Positions 16,210-25,867 of a stretch of DNA of 64,000 bases are shown here, piece by piece. The first letter of the stretch is position 1; each line of letters starts with the position of its first letter. The stretch comes from an uncultured Bacteroidales bacterium (GTDB lineage: Bacteria; Bacteroidota; Bacteroidia; Bacteroidales; WCHB1-69). The position numbers were made by a program, and so were the translations under genes. The DNA is taken from positions 67,380-131,379 of the forward strand of contig ONCM01000001.1 of NCBI GenBank assembly GCA_900316305.1. Reading direction: 5' to 3'. A model generated the notes under the pieces. That model had not been told where the DNA came from and did not search any database. It saw only the letters and a list, made by a program, of their open reading frames with translations.

Positions 16210-19200
16210 CTATTTCAATTTCTTCGAAATCTCTTTCAGTTCCTTCTTCAACTTCGCAATTTCCTGGGCGTTGGCGGCCTCGTCCTTCTGAAGGAGTTCC
16301 AACAATGCCGGGATGGCTGCATAATAATAGGGAGGAACCTGTTCAGAGAGATCGGCTTTCTCGCCGTAGGAAACAGCTGTACGGAAGTTCTCAATTGCCT
16401 TCTCGTCGTTGCCAGCATCTTGGTAGAAGGCAGCCTTCAGCGTGTAGTTCTGAATCACATCTTCCTCCACTTCAGTCTTATACTCACTGTTGTAGAGCAT
16501 CATCAGCAGCTCGTTGGACTTGTCAAGGTAGTCCTGCGCGGAGGGCATCATCTCCAAGTGGTAAAAAACACCAGCATTATTGCGGTACTGGACGGCCGTT
16601 TGGTAGGTTTTGTTCACGTCACCATCCACGTTGGTCTCTTTCAACAGCTCGATGAGCGTGTCGCGGGTGTCGATGGCGCGGTAGTACCAAAGATCGGAAT
16701 GCGCGGTGTCAATCTCCTCCGCCATCTTCTCATAACAAGCGGGCAATTTGGTGTAGATTTCCACCATATTGTTCTTGTAAACTTTCTCAGAAGTATCTTT
16801 ATACATGGTCACGTTCATATCCTGACAAGCCCGATAGAGCTCGATGGCCTCCTTAATGGAGTCGTTGACCACGTAGGCGCGGGCCATGTTGAAGAGACTG
16901 CGCAGATAGGGCAGCTCCACGTCCTCGCCCATATCGTTCAGGTAGAGAAGACCATCCAACAAATCTTGAGAATAATGGAGGGCTTCTTCGTTCGTGATTC
17001 TGCCGCTGTTCAACATTTTCTCGGCATTTTCCAGCATCCCGACGATATAATCGCGGTCGTATTCCACAAATTTCTCGTAATATTTGGTCAGATCCGCCAC
17101 GGTACGGTAATAATTATCGCCGTCATTATCCTCCTTGTAGAAGTCCGCCATCACCGATTTGGCGCGCTCGTAGGTCTTCAGCGGGACATCCAATTCGGTT
17201 TGCTCATAGAAAATGACGGATTTTGCCACCATCTGACGACATTTCTTCATATCCTCGTTCTGTGCGGCGAGCACGGCCTTGCCCCAGTACATCTCGCCCA
17301 TCGACTGGTAAGCGTCTTGATCACCCATGGAGATGGCTTTCTTAAACCACTTTTCTGCCGTTTTATACGCTTTTTCAGCATTGGCAATCTCACCGGTGGC
17401 CTTATAGACATCACCAATGTAGTAATAGACATTGCCTTTCATCCGGGTATATTGCGGCATCATCGTGGCGGGAATCTGCGGCTCGAAATCGAGAATCTTC
17501 TGATAGGTCATCATGGCCTTGTCAAACTGATTCTGATAGAGATGCGCGTCACCCATCTGCAGATAGTTGCGAAGATAAGGAATCCACTGCTGCTCATCAT
17601 GTTGGATAGCCTTCATATACAGTTCATTAGCCTGCAGATAATAACCAACGGCATCATCGTAAGCCTCATCACTGTAGAGGGATTCGGCCACCTGATTGGC
17701 ACGCTCGGCACGCAGGATAAGGAGCTTCTGCGGATCACCTTCCGCCTTGATATTCAGCAAACGGTCGTTGAAACGGTCAAGTTCCTCGGTAAGGGCAAAC
17801 ATCTGACCAGAAGTCATATAGGATTCCACGATGGTGTTGAAACGGAGAAATACCTCATTGCAGAGGTTCGGGAAAACGGCATTCACTGCATCGAAACTCT
17901 GCTCATAACGGCGGAATGCATCCTGCATCTTATCGTTGTCGCAACCCTGCATCAGACAGTTGGCCAGCAGTTGCGAAGCAACCTGAACATTCTGCAACGT
18001 GTAGTACTCCGGAAACTCGTTGGAAAGCTTGGTCAGCATATCGTTGAGCTGTTTCACGACCTCCATTCTTCTCGGACCGCTCTCCTCATTCTGAGGTGCA
18101 TTCTGCAACCAATAAAGCGCATTTTCAGCCAGTTGCATCTTCAAGAATAAGTTGGAGGTATCGCTTTCATAATTTTCCTTAGAAGCATTGAAGATGGCAT
18201 CGCACAACTCATAGCGCGTCTGCTCCGGAATATACGCCGGATTATCGTTGAGCACATCCAAAATATTCTGATAATCAGAAATCAGAGTCTGGTTATACTT
18301 GTATTTGGAATCCTTATAATAGGCCAATCGCTTATCTTGGTAAGCCAACGCGCTGTCAACGGCGTGGGTGGCCGAGACGCTGTCATCCAACAACACATAG
18401 ACAAAATACATATTCTTCTGCGCCCAAGCCAAATCACCCAACGTCTTATAATAGGGATACTTCTCATAAACGGTTTTGTTGAGACGAAGTCTGTCCTCCG
18501 CCGTCGTTTTCATCTTTGCAAAATCCTGCTTTTCGCCAAACATGTATTGAACGACAGAAGGTTCGAAGACATCCTGATAACGCGGATTGCGGTTGTTAGC
18601 CTTCTCCAAGCGACTGATGGAATCCGCCATCTCGTAACGGTTGTCGCGGTTCAGATCTTGGATATAATTCACCGCTTCGTCATTGGAGTAGTGATTTTTA
18701 TAGAGATAGACGGTGTAATCGCTGATCAGTCCGTCGTCCTCGGAACCGAGATTCAACACTTTCAGATCACGATAAAGGTCGATCCATTCGAGGTTTTCAC
18801 GACTGTTGTCCGTGGTGTCGATATGATTTCTGACCATAGCCACAGCGCTATCGACGTCGCCGGAGCGCAACACCTTCAACACCTCGGCAAAAGCCGGTTT
18901 CTCAAACTCCGGCATGTAATATTTGATAATGTCCGAAGCATCATCACGACTCAAACGCACGGGATTCTTGACCGCCATGACTGCTTCCATCATATTGCCG
19001 GCAAGAGAGGCCGTCTCGTCGGGATGGTTACGGACGGAGTCGCGCATGGAGTTGATGTACTCCATCACCGCATCGTCATACCAATAACGGAAGAGCTTCA
19101 GGGTTTGGTCGTCCAGAACCTTGTAATAGGTTGACGTCTCCACCATATAGAACTTGATGGTATCGGATGTCTGAAAATCCTTCCAAAAACTGGACGGTGT

Positions 19201-19461
19201 ACGACCATTGAAGGTGAACCCATCCTTTTCCCACTTTTCCAGCGGCAGATAGGCCCCTTTTTTGTCGGCAGGGAGGTTAGCCACGGCCACGCCCTTCGCG
19301 TTGGTCGTCAGCGTCTGCCCGTACATCGACGAGGTCGCCCCCTCAATCGGCTGCTTCGTGTCGAAATGAAGGACCTGAAAGACTTGCTTGACTTGCGCGG
19401 AAGTGGACAACACAAGTGTTGAAAGAACTACTGTGATAAATAATTTACCTATGCTTTTCAT
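16210..19461 (-). CDS. Large exported TPR-repeat protein
   Basis: 1083 residues. An N-terminal signal peptide (KLFITVVLSTLVLSTSAQ) is followed by an Ig-like start and then many helical repeats, clearest in the middle (YYIGDVYKATGEIANAEKAYKTAEKWFKKA). TPR proteins scaffold protein complexes; export suggests a periplasmic or envelope role. No enzymatic domain is seen. The start ATG at 19461 lies just below a heptamer repeat; no -7 element is evident, so its promoter is unclear. Confidence 0.8.
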   Translation of the reverse strand: MKSIGKLFITVVLSTLVLSTSAQVKQVFQVLHFDTKQPIEGATSSMYGQTLTTNAKGVAVANLPADKKGAYLPLEKWEKDGFTFNGRTPSSFWKDFQTSDTIKFYMVETSTYYKVLDDQTLKLFRYWYDDAVMEYINSMRDSVRNHPDETASLAGNMMEAVMAVKNPVRLSRDDASDIIKYYMPEFEKPAFAEVLKVLRSGDVDSAVAMVRNHIDTTDNSRENLEWIDLYRDLKVLNLGSEDDGLISDYTVYLYKNHYSNDEAVNYIQDLNRDNRYEMADSISRLEKANNRNPRYQDVFEPSVVQYMFGEKQDFAKMKTTAEDRLRLNKTVYEKYPYYKTLGDLAWAQKNMYFVYVLLDDSVSATHAVDSALAYQDKRLAYYKDSKYKYNQTLISDYQNILDVLNDNPAYIPEQTRYELCDAIFNASKENYESDTSNLFLKMQLAENALYWLQNAPQNEESGPRRMEVVKQLNDMLTKLSNEFPEYYTLQNVQVASQLLANCLMQGCDNDKMQDAFRRYEQSFDAVNAVFPNLCNEVFLRFNTIVESYMTSGQMFALTEELDRFNDRLLNIKAEGDPQKLLILRAERANQVAESLYSDEAYDDAVGYYLQANELYMKAIQHDEQQWIPYLRNYLQMGDAHLYQNQFDKAMMTYQKILDFEPQIPATMMPQYTRMKGNVYYYIGDVYKATGEIANAEKAYKTAEKWFKKAISMGDQDAYQSMGEMYWGKAVLAAQNEDMKKCRQMVAKSVIFYEQTELDVPLKTYERAKSVMADFYKEDNDGDNYYRTVADLTKYYEKFVEYDRDYIVGMLENAEKMLNSGRITNEEALHYSQDLLDGLLYLNDMGEDVELPYLRSLFNMARAYVVNDSIKEAIELYRACQDMNVTMYKDTSEKVYKNNMVEIYTKLPACYEKMAEEIDTAHSDLWYYRAIDTRDTLIELLKETNVDGDVNKTYQTAVQYRNNAGVFYHLEMMPSAQDYLDKSNELLMMLYNSEYKTEVEEDVIQNYTLKAAFYQDAGNDEKAIENFRTAVSYGEKADLSEQVPPYYYAAIPALLELLQKDEAANAQEIAKLKKELKEISKKLK

Positions 19462-19476
19462 ATCGAAACTTTTTTA

Positions 19477-19580
19477 ATGTACAATGTATAATGAACAATG
19501 TACATTGGGATTTAAACGTGTATGTTTGATTTTAATAACTATTATTCCTTTTATGTATAATGTATAATGTACAATGAATT
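19477..19580. repeat. Two 7-bp period blocks (ATGTACA family)
   Basis: ATGTACA ATGTATA ATGAACA ATGTACA at 19477-19507 and ATGTATA ATGTATA ATGTACA ATGAATT at 19553-19580, separated by AT-rich sequence with no gene. Confidence 0.85.
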
Positions 19581-19602
19581 TAGAGGAATCTTATGTGTTT
19601 TA

Positions 19603-19809
19603 TTAGTTAGTTACTTCTATTTTCAATTTTTTCAAGGATTCTCGAGCGGATTTTATTATCGCAGTCAACATTTTAAGAAGTTCCTTATTATCCTTGTTCA
19701 AACTGTCAAACGATTCTTTATTAATGTATCCACTCTCATAAAGTAATTCCAACCAATATAAAGCAAATGCTTTGCTTTTATCCAAAATCAAATTTTCCCT
19801 CATCATCAA
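19603..19809 (-). pseudogene. Internally deleted four-helix bundle protein (S23/IVP-like)
   Basis: 68 residues. The start RENLILDKSKAFAL matches the N-terminus of the ~115-residue four-helix bundle family (TIGR02436), and YWLELLYESGYINKESFDSL ... LLKMLTAIIKSARESL matches its C-terminal half, but ~50 residues between them (helices 1-2, with the usual SKQLLRSGTSIGAN core) are missing without loss of frame. Likely a relic, though a shortened protein could be made. Confidence 0.7.
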
Positions 19810-19840
19810 ATTAATAGTTTTATGTCGTTATAATACCAGC

Positions 19841-19875
19841 CATTGTACATTGTACATTGTACATTGTACATTGAC
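19841..19875. repeat. 7-bp period repeat (CATTGTA family) abutting the lptB stop
   Basis: CATTGTA x4 then CATTGAC; the lptB stop codon (complement of 19875-19877) starts at its last base. Confidence 0.9.
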
Positions 19876-20606
19876 TACTTCCGTAATTCGAAATTCGACC
19901 CCAAATAGACCTTCTTTACCAGCGGGTCGGCGGCGAGTTCCTCGGCGGTGCCGGCCTTGAGGACGCTACCCTCGAACAGAAGGTAGGCGCGGTCGGTGAT
20001 GGAAAGGGTCTCATGTACGTTGTGGTCAGTGATGACGATGCCGATGTTCCTCTCCTTCAGCTTCAGGACGATGCTCTGGATGTCCTCCACGGCAATGGGA
20101 TCGACCCCAGCAAAAGGTTCGTCCAGAAGGATGAATTTGGGAGCAGCGGCCAAACAGCGGGCAATCTCCACACGGCGGCGCTCACCGCCCGACAGGTTAT
20201 TACCCTTGTTATGGCGCACTTTTTCAATATTAAAATCCGCAATCAGTCCTTCCAGCACTTCGTTCTGCTCAGCCTTGCTCTTGCCGCTAAATTCGAGGAT
20301 AGCCTTGATGTTCTGCTCCACCGTCAGCTGGCGGAACACGGACGCCTCCTGCGGCAGGTAGGCGATGCCCATCTGCGCACGTTTGTACATCGGTTCTTCA
20401 GTAATGTCCTGCTCGTTCAAGAAGATACGACCGGAGAAGGGTTTGATCAGACCGACAATCATGTAGAAGGATGTGGTCTTGCCGGCACCGTTGGGACCGA
20501 GCAGTCCCACGATTTCGCCTTGCTTGAAGTTAATGGAAACCTCGTTGACGACGGTGCGGTTCTTGTATTTCTTGACCAGCTTGTCAGTACGAATACTGTA
20601 TTCCAT
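19875..20606 (-). CDS. lptB: LPS export ABC transporter ATP-binding protein LptB
   Basis: 243 residues. Walker [10 protein letters not shown] (37-45), Q-loop region [19 protein letters not shown] (typical of LptB), signature LSGGE (138-142) and Walker B ILLDEP (159-164). It powers lipopolysaccharide movement from inner to outer membrane with LptFG. Only one base separates it from the upstream SRPBCC gene, so they are co-transcribed. Confidence 0.93.
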   Translation of the reverse strand: MEYSIRTDKLVKKYKNRTVVNEVSINFKQGEIVGLLGPNGAGKTTSFYMIVGLIKPFSGRIFLNEQDITEEPMYKRAQMGIAYLPQEASVFRQLTVEQNIKAILEFSGKSKAEQNEVLEGLIADFNIEKVRHNKGNNLSGGERRRVEIARCLAAAPKFILLDEPFAGVDPIAVEDIQSIVLKLKERNIGIVITDHNVHETLSITDRAYLLFEGSVLKAGTAEELAADPLVKKVYLGSNFELRK

Positions 20607-20607
20607 A

Positions 20608-21015
20608 TCAGTAGTTTTCGATGGCTTTCTTCAAAAACTGCATCGCCGTGCCCATGAACTGGTTAACAGCGCCCTTGATCATCGGTTGAAGGAAAAACGG
20701 GACATCGGCATCCATCTTGCCCTTCAGGACACTATTGGAACCGCTCGGAGCGATGTCAAAAGCGGCCGTGGCGGTGACATGCGGGGTATCGACTTCCGCA
20801 CGGTAAACGACATGCGAATTCGGCACCTGCTCGACCAGCGTGAGCCGACATTGAACATGGTCCTGCACCTTGAATCGGCAACCGTTTGGTTCTGAAACCC
20901 AATCTGTTAAGCCGGGAACACCCTCAATCTGGCGTTCGAAAAATGTGGACAACACCTGATACACTTTCTCAGGGGTGGCCGAAATGGTCTCTTCGGGAGT
21001 GTTAATATGTAGCAT
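20608..21015 (-). CDS. SRPBCC (START-like) superfamily protein
   Basis: 135 residues. Pattern of a hydrophobic-ligand-binding helix-grip fold: an early [13 protein letters not shown], central beta strands and a long C-terminal helix ([21 protein letters not shown]). No catalytic motif. Pairing with lptB suggests an envelope or lipid-related role, but this is inference. Own promoter upstream. Confidence 0.7.
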   Translation of the reverse strand: MLHINTPEETISATPEKVYQVLSTFFERQIEGVPGLTDWVSEPNGCRFKVQDHVQCRLTLVEQVPNSHVVYRAEVDTPHVTATAAFDIAPSGSNSVLKGKMDADVPFFLQPMIKGAVNQFMGTAMQFLKKAIENY

Positions 21016-21035
21016 TTTCTCGTTATTTGAATCGG

Positions 21036-21043
21036 CAAAGATA
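21036..21043 (-). promoter_or_regulatory. -7 promoter element (TATCTTTG)
   Basis: TATCTTTG on the minus strand, 20 bases before the ATG of the SRPBCC gene; it drives the SRPBCC-lptB operon. Confidence 0.7.
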
Positions 21044-21075
21044 CAATTTTTTTCTTTTGACCTTTGACCCTTGAC

Positions 21076-23268
21076 TTAAGGGATACGAACGATTTTAGTG
21101 ATATATTTATTGTTAATATTCACAAAAAATATTCCTGCGCTTAGGCTTGACAAATCAATGGTCATCGGACTAAACTTTTGTGGATGAAAATCCTTAACTA
21201 TCTGTCCGAAAACATTATAAATCGTTACCGTTTCGAACTGTTGTTCGCAATCCACATAAAGAACCCCGCTGGTCGGATTGGGCCATACGCGTGCGTTCAA
21301 ACGTTCGTGTTGCGCGAGAGAGGTATGCGCGGGTGGTTCAGTACCGCTGAAATAGGCCAGTCCGCCGGCATAGTTGCCCATTAACAACTCTGGACGGCCA
21401 TCGCCGCTAAGGTCGGCAACTGCAGCCGCCACTCTCCTACCCTCCTTGAAGGGAACCGCAACACCGTCTATCGTCTCCACCAAATTCGCCTCCGTCTTTT
21501 CGAAAATGCCATCCAGATTCCCGTCAATCTGCTTGTAGTAAGCCACTTCGCCCTGCTCGCCACTGCAGAAAAGCACTGTACCGTGCAACGCGTCCCGATA
21601 GAAGCAGGGGACACTGTAGCCGAAATACGACTGCGTGAAATCACGCATATCAACCCCGCCTAAGGTATCCGTAATCTTCTGGAACAATGGCGTTTCCGAA
21701 CCGATATTGCGGTAATAGGACAGCAGTCCCCGACGGTTTCCGACAACCAGATCCCGCTTGCCATCCCCATCCAGATCGAAATACTGTGGGGCACTCCATT
21801 CCCCGGCATCGATGCCGGCAAAAGAAGGGGTAACCGTTCCCGCTCCCGTCAACAGCCGCTGATGCGGCACCAACACGAGCGTACCGTCTTCATTACCGCA
21901 AAGCATATCGGAGAGACCATCGCCGTCAAAGTCTCCAAACGTGGGATGCAACGCCAACAGTCCCAACGCCTTAAGATTCCCGAAATCGCGAGTCTGCAAC
22001 GTAAAGACTGGCGACGAAACATTCCCGGTGTTCCGATAATAGCTCACCGAAGAGGAAAAGTACGAAGTCAACCAACCATTGACCGTTTTCGCACTGTCGA
22101 ACTGACCATAGTTCCCGACGAACAAATCAAGCAGTCCATCCCCGTCAAAATCGTACAACACTGGATGGCAACCGCTTCCCATGTCCGCCATCTCTCCTTG
22201 CAAAAAGTCCGTCTGCGAAAGCGTATATTGCTGTAAGAGTGTGTCATAGTCATACACCCACACGCTGTTCAGGTCCTGCGACTTGGTCAGCGAAGGGTCT
22301 GACGGTGAGACCACCAACGAGGGAATATTTTGTCCAGGTAGCGTGACAAAGGAGGCAGCCGGCATCGAATAGAGGTGGATCGGCATGGAAGAGGGGTAAG
22401 CGGTGTCCTGCTCCGTCATCCGCGCATCGGTAAGCGTGCCGTGGTTATATAATAATATATTGTATGGGGAATCAACGTCGCCGAGCAAAAGATCTGGCAG
22501 ACCGTTGTCATCAAAGTCGTGCAGAAACATCGAAGATCCGGTGTGACGCGTGTGGTCGTCGCCGGACTTCATCCCACAGTCAGAAAAGAGCGTGATAACA
22601 TTGTTGTCGGCGGCTTCCTCAAAATGTCCCCAACACTCGTTCTCCAACCGGAAGTCAAACGGTTCGTCACTATTGGCGGCGTTACGCAATTGGTGCACAT
22701 AACGCCCTAACACCCAGAAATTGAGGATGTCCAGATGTCCGTCACCATCCACATCATCCACCACCAGATAGTCATCGGGGGAAGCATAAATATTCGTGTA
22801 GCCATTGTAGTAATAGGCCTGCAAAGCATCCGTAACCAACTGGAAAGCAAGCGTATCCTCGGAAACGTTCTCGAAAACGCGGATGGAAGCCAGTCCGTAA
22901 GTGAAAATATCCTGCCGACCGTCACCGTTATAGTCGTAAAGAATCACCCAATCGTGCAAGTCAGGGAAACAGCGGCTATACTGCGGGGCGTATTCATACC
23001 CATTACCGTGCCGCAAAAAGGGCAACAACCGATTGCCATGTTTCTCAAAGCCCAACAAATCGGGAACGCCATCCAAATCGAGGTCTATTTCTGAAAAATG
23101 CACGGAATTAAGTCCGCCCGCCCACGCGTACGACAGGGAATGTCCGTTTTCGATAACGGAAACGGCTTGATTCCGCACAAAACCGAAATCATAGTGCGTG
23201 TTTTGGCCTGACACGTTGAACAGTGTCAGCACAAGCAGCAAAATCCAGGAAAATCGTCGGGAGCACAT
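21076..23268 (-). CDS. FG-GAP/VCBS repeat surface protein with T9SS sorting domain
   Basis: 730 residues. Signal peptide (FSWILLLVLTLFNVSGQ), then at least eight calcium-binding-type DxDxDG repeats (for example DLDLDGVPDLLGF, DYNGDGRQDIFTY, DFDGDGLLDLFVGN) making a beta-propeller. The last ~75 residues are a type A T9SS sorting domain (VWPNPTSGVLYVD ... IYNVFGQIV ... LSAGIFFV), so it is exported and anchored on the cell surface. Two bases separate it from the upstream M23 peptidase gene. Confidence 0.9.
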   Translation of the reverse strand: MCSRRFSWILLLVLTLFNVSGQNTHYDFGFVRNQAVSVIENGHSLSYAWAGGLNSVHFSEIDLDLDGVPDLLGFEKHGNRLLPFLRHGNGYEYAPQYSRCFPDLHDWVILYDYNGDGRQDIFTYGLASIRVFENVSEDTLAFQLVTDALQAYYYNGYTNIYASPDDYLVVDDVDGDGHLDILNFWVLGRYVHQLRNAANSDEPFDFRLENECWGHFEEAADNNVITLFSDCGMKSGDDHTRHTGSSMFLHDFDDNGLPDLLLGDVDSPYNILLYNHGTLTDARMTEQDTAYPSSMPIHLYSMPAASFVTLPGQNIPSLVVSPSDPSLTKSQDLNSVWVYDYDTLLQQYTLSQTDFLQGEMADMGSGCHPVLYDFDGDGLLDLFVGNYGQFDSAKTVNGWLTSYFSSSVSYYRNTGNVSSPVFTLQTRDFGNLKALGLLALHPTFGDFDGDGLSDMLCGNEDGTLVLVPHQRLLTGAGTVTPSFAGIDAGEWSAPQYFDLDGDGKRDLVVGNRRGLLSYYRNIGSETPLFQKITDTLGGVDMRDFTQSYFGYSVPCFYRDALHGTVLFCSGEQGEVAYYKQIDGNLDGIFEKTEANLVETIDGVAVPFKEGRRVAAAVADLSGDGRPELLMGNYAGGLAYFSGTEPPAHTSLAQHERLNARVWPNPTSGVLYVDCEQQFETVTIYNVFGQIVKDFHPQKFSPMTIDLSSLSAGIFFVNINNKYITKIVRIP

Positions 23269-23270
23269 GG

Positions 23271-24224
23271 CTAACGGACGCGCAGTCGCTGGCCCTCACG
23301 GATAAAATCGCCACGCAAACGATTGAGTTTCTTGATCTTGGATACGGAGGTGTGATATTTCATCGCAATGCCGCCCAAGGTCTCGCCCTTGCGCACTTTA
23401 TGGTATTGCGGTGTGCCGGACGGTTTCGGCTTAGCAGGCTGATCCGTTGTGGGTTGAGCTGGATTCGGCACGGAAACCGTATAACCGGAAACGTACATAG
23501 TGTCGAACTTCAGCTTGAAATTATCGAAGTCAATAAGGCGGTTGGGATTGATGTCGTTGCCCAGATAGCGCACCTCGAAATGGAGGTGGGCGCCGTAAGA
23601 ACGTCCCGTATTGCCGCCAAGTCCGATGATATCACCGGCCTTGACCATCTGTCCCGGATTCACCAGTCGGCGGGAAAGGTGTCCGTAGTAGGTTTCCAAA
23701 CCGTTATTGTGCCGGATGACCACCAGATTGCCGTATCCGCCAGTGTTGGCCGTACCTTTGGAGATACGCACAATGCCATCCCACGCAGCTGCGACAGGCG
23801 TGCCCTCGGGATAGCCGAGATCGACACCGCGGTGCATTCTGCGGTGACGAAAGCCGTAATTGGAAGTGATCCGGTATTGTGCCGGATGGTGATAACCCGT
23901 AAGGTCAATCGTGTCACGTGCCGCCGACCCTTGGTGACGGTAGTGGATCGTCACAATGTCGAAGTTCTGGTAGAGGTTATAGCCCGGCATCCAATTAAAA
24001 TAGGTGAACAGCAGACCGTTACCATGATCGACATTGTCGAGGTTGGCGTCGTACATCGAGTTGATAAGGTTACCCAAAGAATCCTCTTCTATATCAGCCT
24101 CGATGCGCGCGGTGTCGTTCACCACATTGAATTGAATATGGTTATCTTGCTGTGCGAAGACGCGAAGCCCCGCACACAAGAAAAGTAAGATCAGTATGGT
24201 ATATTTTTCGGATATTCTATGCAT
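23271..24224 (-). CDS. Exported M23 peptidase with C-terminal LysM
   Basis: 317 residues. Signal peptide (ILILLFLCAGLRVFAQ). LytM/M23 zinc ligands H131 and D135 (MHRGVDLG) and the HLHFE motif at 213-217. Residues ~274-317 are one LysM peptidoglycan-binding domain (YHKVRKGETLGGIA). It would cut cell-wall cross-links or activate amidases. Third-to-last layout: lipoprotein gene, this gene, surface protein gene, all tightly spaced. Confidence 0.92.
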   Translation of the reverse strand: MHRISEKYTILILLFLCAGLRVFAQQDNHIQFNVVNDTARIEADIEEDSLGNLINSMYDANLDNVDHGNGLLFTYFNWMPGYNLYQNFDIVTIHYRHQGSAARDTIDLTGYHHPAQYRITSNYGFRHRRMHRGVDLGYPEGTPVAAAWDGIVRISKGTANTGGYGNLVVIRHNNGLETYYGHLSRRLVNPGQMVKAGDIIGLGGNTGRSYGAHLHFEVRYLGNDINPNRLIDFDNFKLKFDTMYVSGYTVSVPNPAQPTTDQPAKPKPSGTPQYHKVRKGETLGGIAMKYHTSVSKIKKLNRLRGDFIREGQRLRVR

Positions 24225-24228
24225 GATT

Positions 24229-24465
24229 CTAACGTTTTACCTTCTTGCTGTCGTGACTTTTGCGGGTGGAATTCTTCTTGATATAATAAGTAGTACTTTG
24301 AGAGGTGCTGGAGTTCCAATGGGGAGTGTGACGTGTGCGCACTTTCTGATATTTCCCAGACTTATGTGTCTGATTCTTGGAAGTTTGACAGGACACGAAG
24401 GTCACCGCCAGAGCCACACAGAACAACAAAACGATATATCTTATGTATTTCTTTTTCGTATTCAT
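24229..24465 (-). CDS. Small basic lipoprotein
   Basis: 78 residues. A signal peptide with lipobox (LAVTFVSC) is followed by a short, very basic Ser/Thr/Lys-rich tail with no recognised domain. Four bases upstream of the M23 peptidase gene in the same operon, so it probably acts in the envelope. Confidence 0.7.
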   Translation of the reverse strand: MNTKKKYIRYIVLLFCVALAVTFVSCQTSKNQTHKSGKYQKVRTRHTPHWNSSTSQSTTYYIKKNSTRKSHDSKKVKR

Positions 24466-24484
24466 TTTTCACAGAATTAACCTG

Positions 24485-24492
24485 CAAAAATA
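24485..24492 (-). promoter_or_regulatory. -7 promoter element (TATTTTTG)
   Basis: TATTTTTG on the minus strand, 19 bases before the lipoprotein ATG; promoter of the lipoprotein-M23-FG-GAP operon. Confidence 0.75.
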
Positions 24493-24560
24493 CAATTTTT
24501 TGGGATTGCTTCGGTTGTTTATGTTAATTTTCTTCGCAAAACCCTGTTTATCAACACATT

Positions 24561-24625
24561 GTAGAGACGTTTCCTGAAACGTCTCTGAAACGTCTCTACA
24601 ACATCAATAACCAATAACCATTAAA
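24561..24625. repeat. GTAGAGACG palindrome (three arms) and a short 7-bp period block
   Basis: GTAGAGACGTTTC at 24561-24573 pairs with either GAAACGTCTCT (24576-24586) or GAAACGTCTCTAC (24587-24599). CAATAAC CAATAAC CATTAAA (24605-24625) follows. Both lie in the divergent promoter region. Confidence 0.8.
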
Positions 24626-24630
24626 AAGTG

Positions 24631-24638
24631 TACTTTTG
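24631..24638 (+). promoter_or_regulatory. -7 promoter element (TACTTTTG)
   Basis: TACTTTTG 21 bases before the MFS ATG. It overlaps an upstream in-frame TTG, which rules out that TTG as start. Confidence 0.7.
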
Positions 24639-24659
24639 CCGCCCGAAAAATCCAAAGAT

Positions 24660-25844
24660 ATGGCAGAAGGCAAAGAAGTACTCTGGAACAAGGAATACAT
24701 CAAGGTGATGACGGCGAATTTCTCGCTGTTTTTCGCCTTCTATATCCTTACGCCACTGCTGCCGATCTACCTGAGCGAACATTTCGGAGCCAGCAAGGAT
24801 GTCATCGGGCTAACCCTTTCGGGATACGCGGTCGCGGCACTGCTCTTCCGACCGTTCAGCGGCTACATCGTGGATACCTTCAACCGCAAAAAGGTGCTGG
24901 TTTTCTTTATGTTGGTGAGTTTTATTTTCTACGGTCTCTATTTGCTGGCGGGCACGCTCTTGCTTTTCGCACTGGTACGCACACTCCACGGCGGACCCTT
25001 CGGGGCAAGCACGGTGGCCAACTCCACCGTCGCTATCGACGTACTGCCCTCCTCACGACGAAACGAGGGCATCGGATACTACGGGCTGAGCAACAACATC
25101 GCCACCGCCATCGCACCCACCGTCGGCATCGCCCTCTACAAGTGGACAGGCAACTTCAACGTACTCTTCGTCGTCGCGCTGCTTTTCGCCCTTCTGAGCG
25201 TGACCATCTCCGCCTCCGTAAAGCTCCCCAACCGACAAATTCTCGCCGACAAGAAAAAGATTTCCCTCGACCGATTCTTCCTGCTAAGAGGCTGGTTCAT
25301 AGGCGTGAACATGGTCTTCTTCGCGTTATGCTACGGTGTGCTAAGTAATTACTTGGCCATCTACGGAAAAGAGATACTGGGCATTACCAGCGGTTCGGGC
25401 ACATTCTTCCTATTGCTCTCCTTGGGATTGATTCTGTCGCGATTGCAAGGCGGCAAATCCCTGAGAGAAGGCAAGTTGACGCGCCATGCAGGCATCGGCA
25501 TCCTCATCTCCACTATCGGCTACACCGTCTTCGTCATCTCCAAACATCCTGTCTGCTTCTACGCCACCGCCATCTTGGTGGGTTTGGGCAACGGACACAT
25601 GTGGCCTGCTTTCCAAAACATGATTATCTCGGTGGCACACCACAATGAACGCGGTACCGCAAATTCCACCCTACTGACCAGCTGGGACTTAGGGATGGGA
25701 CTCGGCATCGTGCTCGGCGGTGTCATCGCGGAATATTTCGGCTACACAGCCGCTTTCTGGACCGTAGTGGCCGTACATGTTGTCGGGTGCGCAATGTATT
25801 TCCTCGTCACTCGGAAAATGTTTGTGCAAAGACGATTGACTTAG
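24660..25844 (+). CDS. Major facilitator superfamily transporter
   Basis: 394 residues with about 12 hydrophobic segments. The loop 2-3 signature appears as FSGYIVDTFNRKKVL. Substrate cannot be told; the pattern resembles YfcJ/arabinose-efflux-type carriers. The ATG at 24660 is chosen because the upstream in-frame TTG is inside the promoter. Its TAG stop is the first triplet of a palindrome shared with the convergent uvrA gene. Confidence 0.88.
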   Translation: MAEGKEVLWNKEYIKVMTANFSLFFAFYILTPLLPIYLSEHFGASKDVIGLTLSGYAVAALLFRPFSGYIVDTFNRKKVLVFFMLVSFIFYGLYLLAGTLLLFALVRTLHGGPFGASTVANSTVAIDVLPSSRRNEGIGYYGLSNNIATAIAPTVGIALYKWTGNFNVLFVVALLFALLSVTISASVKLPNRQILADKKKISLDRFFLLRGWFIGVNMVFFALCYGVLSNYLAIYGKEILGITSGSGTFFLLLSLGLILSRLQGGKSLREGKLTRHAGIGILISTIGYTVFVISKHPVCFYATAILVGLGNGHMWPAFQNMIISVAHHNERGTANSTLLTSWDLGMGLGIVLGGVIAEYFGYTAAFWTVVAVHVVGCAMYFLVTRKMFVQRRLT

Positions 25845-25867
25845 AGACGCAATGCATTACGTCTCTA
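25842..25867. terminator. Palindrome supplying both convergent stop codons (MFS and uvrA)
   Basis: TAGAGACGCAATGCATTACGTCTCTA with one mismatched pair. The left TAG ends the MFS gene; the TAG on the other strand (complement of 25865-25867) ends uvrA. A bidirectional terminator role is likely from its position. Confidence 0.8.

Noticed and set aside
24636-24659. Upstream TTG start of the MFS transporter
   Set aside because: It lies within the -7 promoter element TACTTTTG, so it cannot be in the transcript.
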